From an uncultured beta proteobacterium (GTDB lineage: Bacteria; Pseudomonadota; Gammaproteobacteria; Burkholderiales; Burkholderiaceae_C): a stretch of 64,000 bases of DNA. Positions 63,433-64,000 of the stretch are shown here, piece by piece (position 1 is the first letter of the stretch; the number at the start of each line of letters is the position of its first letter). The DNA lies in the NCBI GenBank assembly GCA_903894475.1, contig CAITQH010000114.1, positions 1-64,000 on the forward strand, given 5' to 3'. The translations under genes were made by a program, and so were the position numbers. The notes beneath the pieces are model-generated. The model saw nothing but the letters and a program-made list of their open reading frames with translations. It searched no databases and was not told the DNA's origin.

Positions 63433-64000
63433 CTATCGGATGCCCGACATAATGTTGACGCCAAAATCCTCTTCAATGCTGACCGCCGGGTAATGAAACC
63501 GCACCGGCCCATCAGGACGCTGATTGACATACTGAAACACCAGCGGATCGGTACTCTTGCGTACCTCATCGACGCTACCCTGGAAGGCAAGCTTGCCTTC
63601 GTCCAGGATGACAACGTGATCGGCAATGGCAAGAGTTTGCGTGATTTCGTGCGATACAAAAATGCTGGTCAGCCCCATGGAGTCGTTGAGCTGACGAATC
63701 AGGCGCGCCGTGACCAGTACCGAGATCGGATCCAGACCGGAAAAGGGCTCGTCGTACATCAGGAATTCGGGGTCCAGCGCAATCGCACGCGCTATGCCAA
63801 TGCGCTTGGCCATTCCGCCCGATACTTCGCTGGGCATCAGGTCGCGCGCGTTTCGCAGACCCACTGCATTGAGCTTCATCAGGACAATGTCGCGAATCAG
63901 CGCTTGCGGCAGGTCAGTATGTTCCCGCAAGGGGAAGGCAACATTGTCAAAAACGCTCATGTCCGCAAACAAGGCAGCAAACTGAAACAGTATGCCCATG
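63433..64000 (-). CDS. MlaF-like ABC transporter ATP-binding protein (partial; 5' end outside window)
   Basis: FQFAALFADMSVFDNVAFPLREH...EVSGGMAKRIGIARAIALDPEFLMYDEPFSGLDPIS...DGPVRFHYPAVSIEEDFG. Confidence 0.85.
   Translation of the reverse strand, partial: MGILFQFAALFADMSVFDNVAFPLREHTDLPQALIRDIVLMKLNAVGLRNARDLMPSEVSGGMAKRIGIARAIALDPEFLMYDEPFSGLDPISVLVTARLIRQLNDSMGLTSIFVSHEITQTLAIADHVVILDEGKLAFQGSVDEVRKSTDPLVFQYVNQRPDGPVRFHYPAVSIEEDFGVNIMSGIR

Overview
A 64 kb chromosomal housekeeping segment, most consistent by gene order and protein sequence with a betaproteobacterium of the Comamonadaceae/Burkholderiales. It holds rpsP-rimM-trmD-rplS, dapA-bamC, argH, an AlgZ/AlgR-type two-component pair, ppc, hemCDXY, rne/rluC, rpmF-plsX-fabHDG-acpP-fabF, mucD-lepA-lepB-rnc-era-recO-pdxJ-acpS-nagZ, and an amino-acid ABC transporter cluster. 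I saw no CRISPR array, prophage, IS element, rRNA or tRNA, and no convincing new multi-gene defence or biosynthetic system. The items most worth a second look are: (1) a substrate-binding-protein gene broken by an apparent internal deletion of about 230 bp (62772-63354); (2) a DUF486 gene missing its first helix at the acnB junction; (3) absence of the rpoE-rseA-rseB block normally between fabF and mucD; (4) a terminator-bounded intergenic region before lepA with a candidate sRNA and DnaA-box-like sites; (5) a 41-aa membrane mini-ORF absent from the ORF track (14709-14834); (6) a DUF6502/DUF5666 pair driven by a promoter whose spacer is an inverted repeat; (7) structured 5' leaders before a DEAD-box helicase, a small lipoprotein and rne; (8) an S53 peptidase-like lipoprotein without a pro-domain. 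All calls come from reading the sequence; no database search was run.
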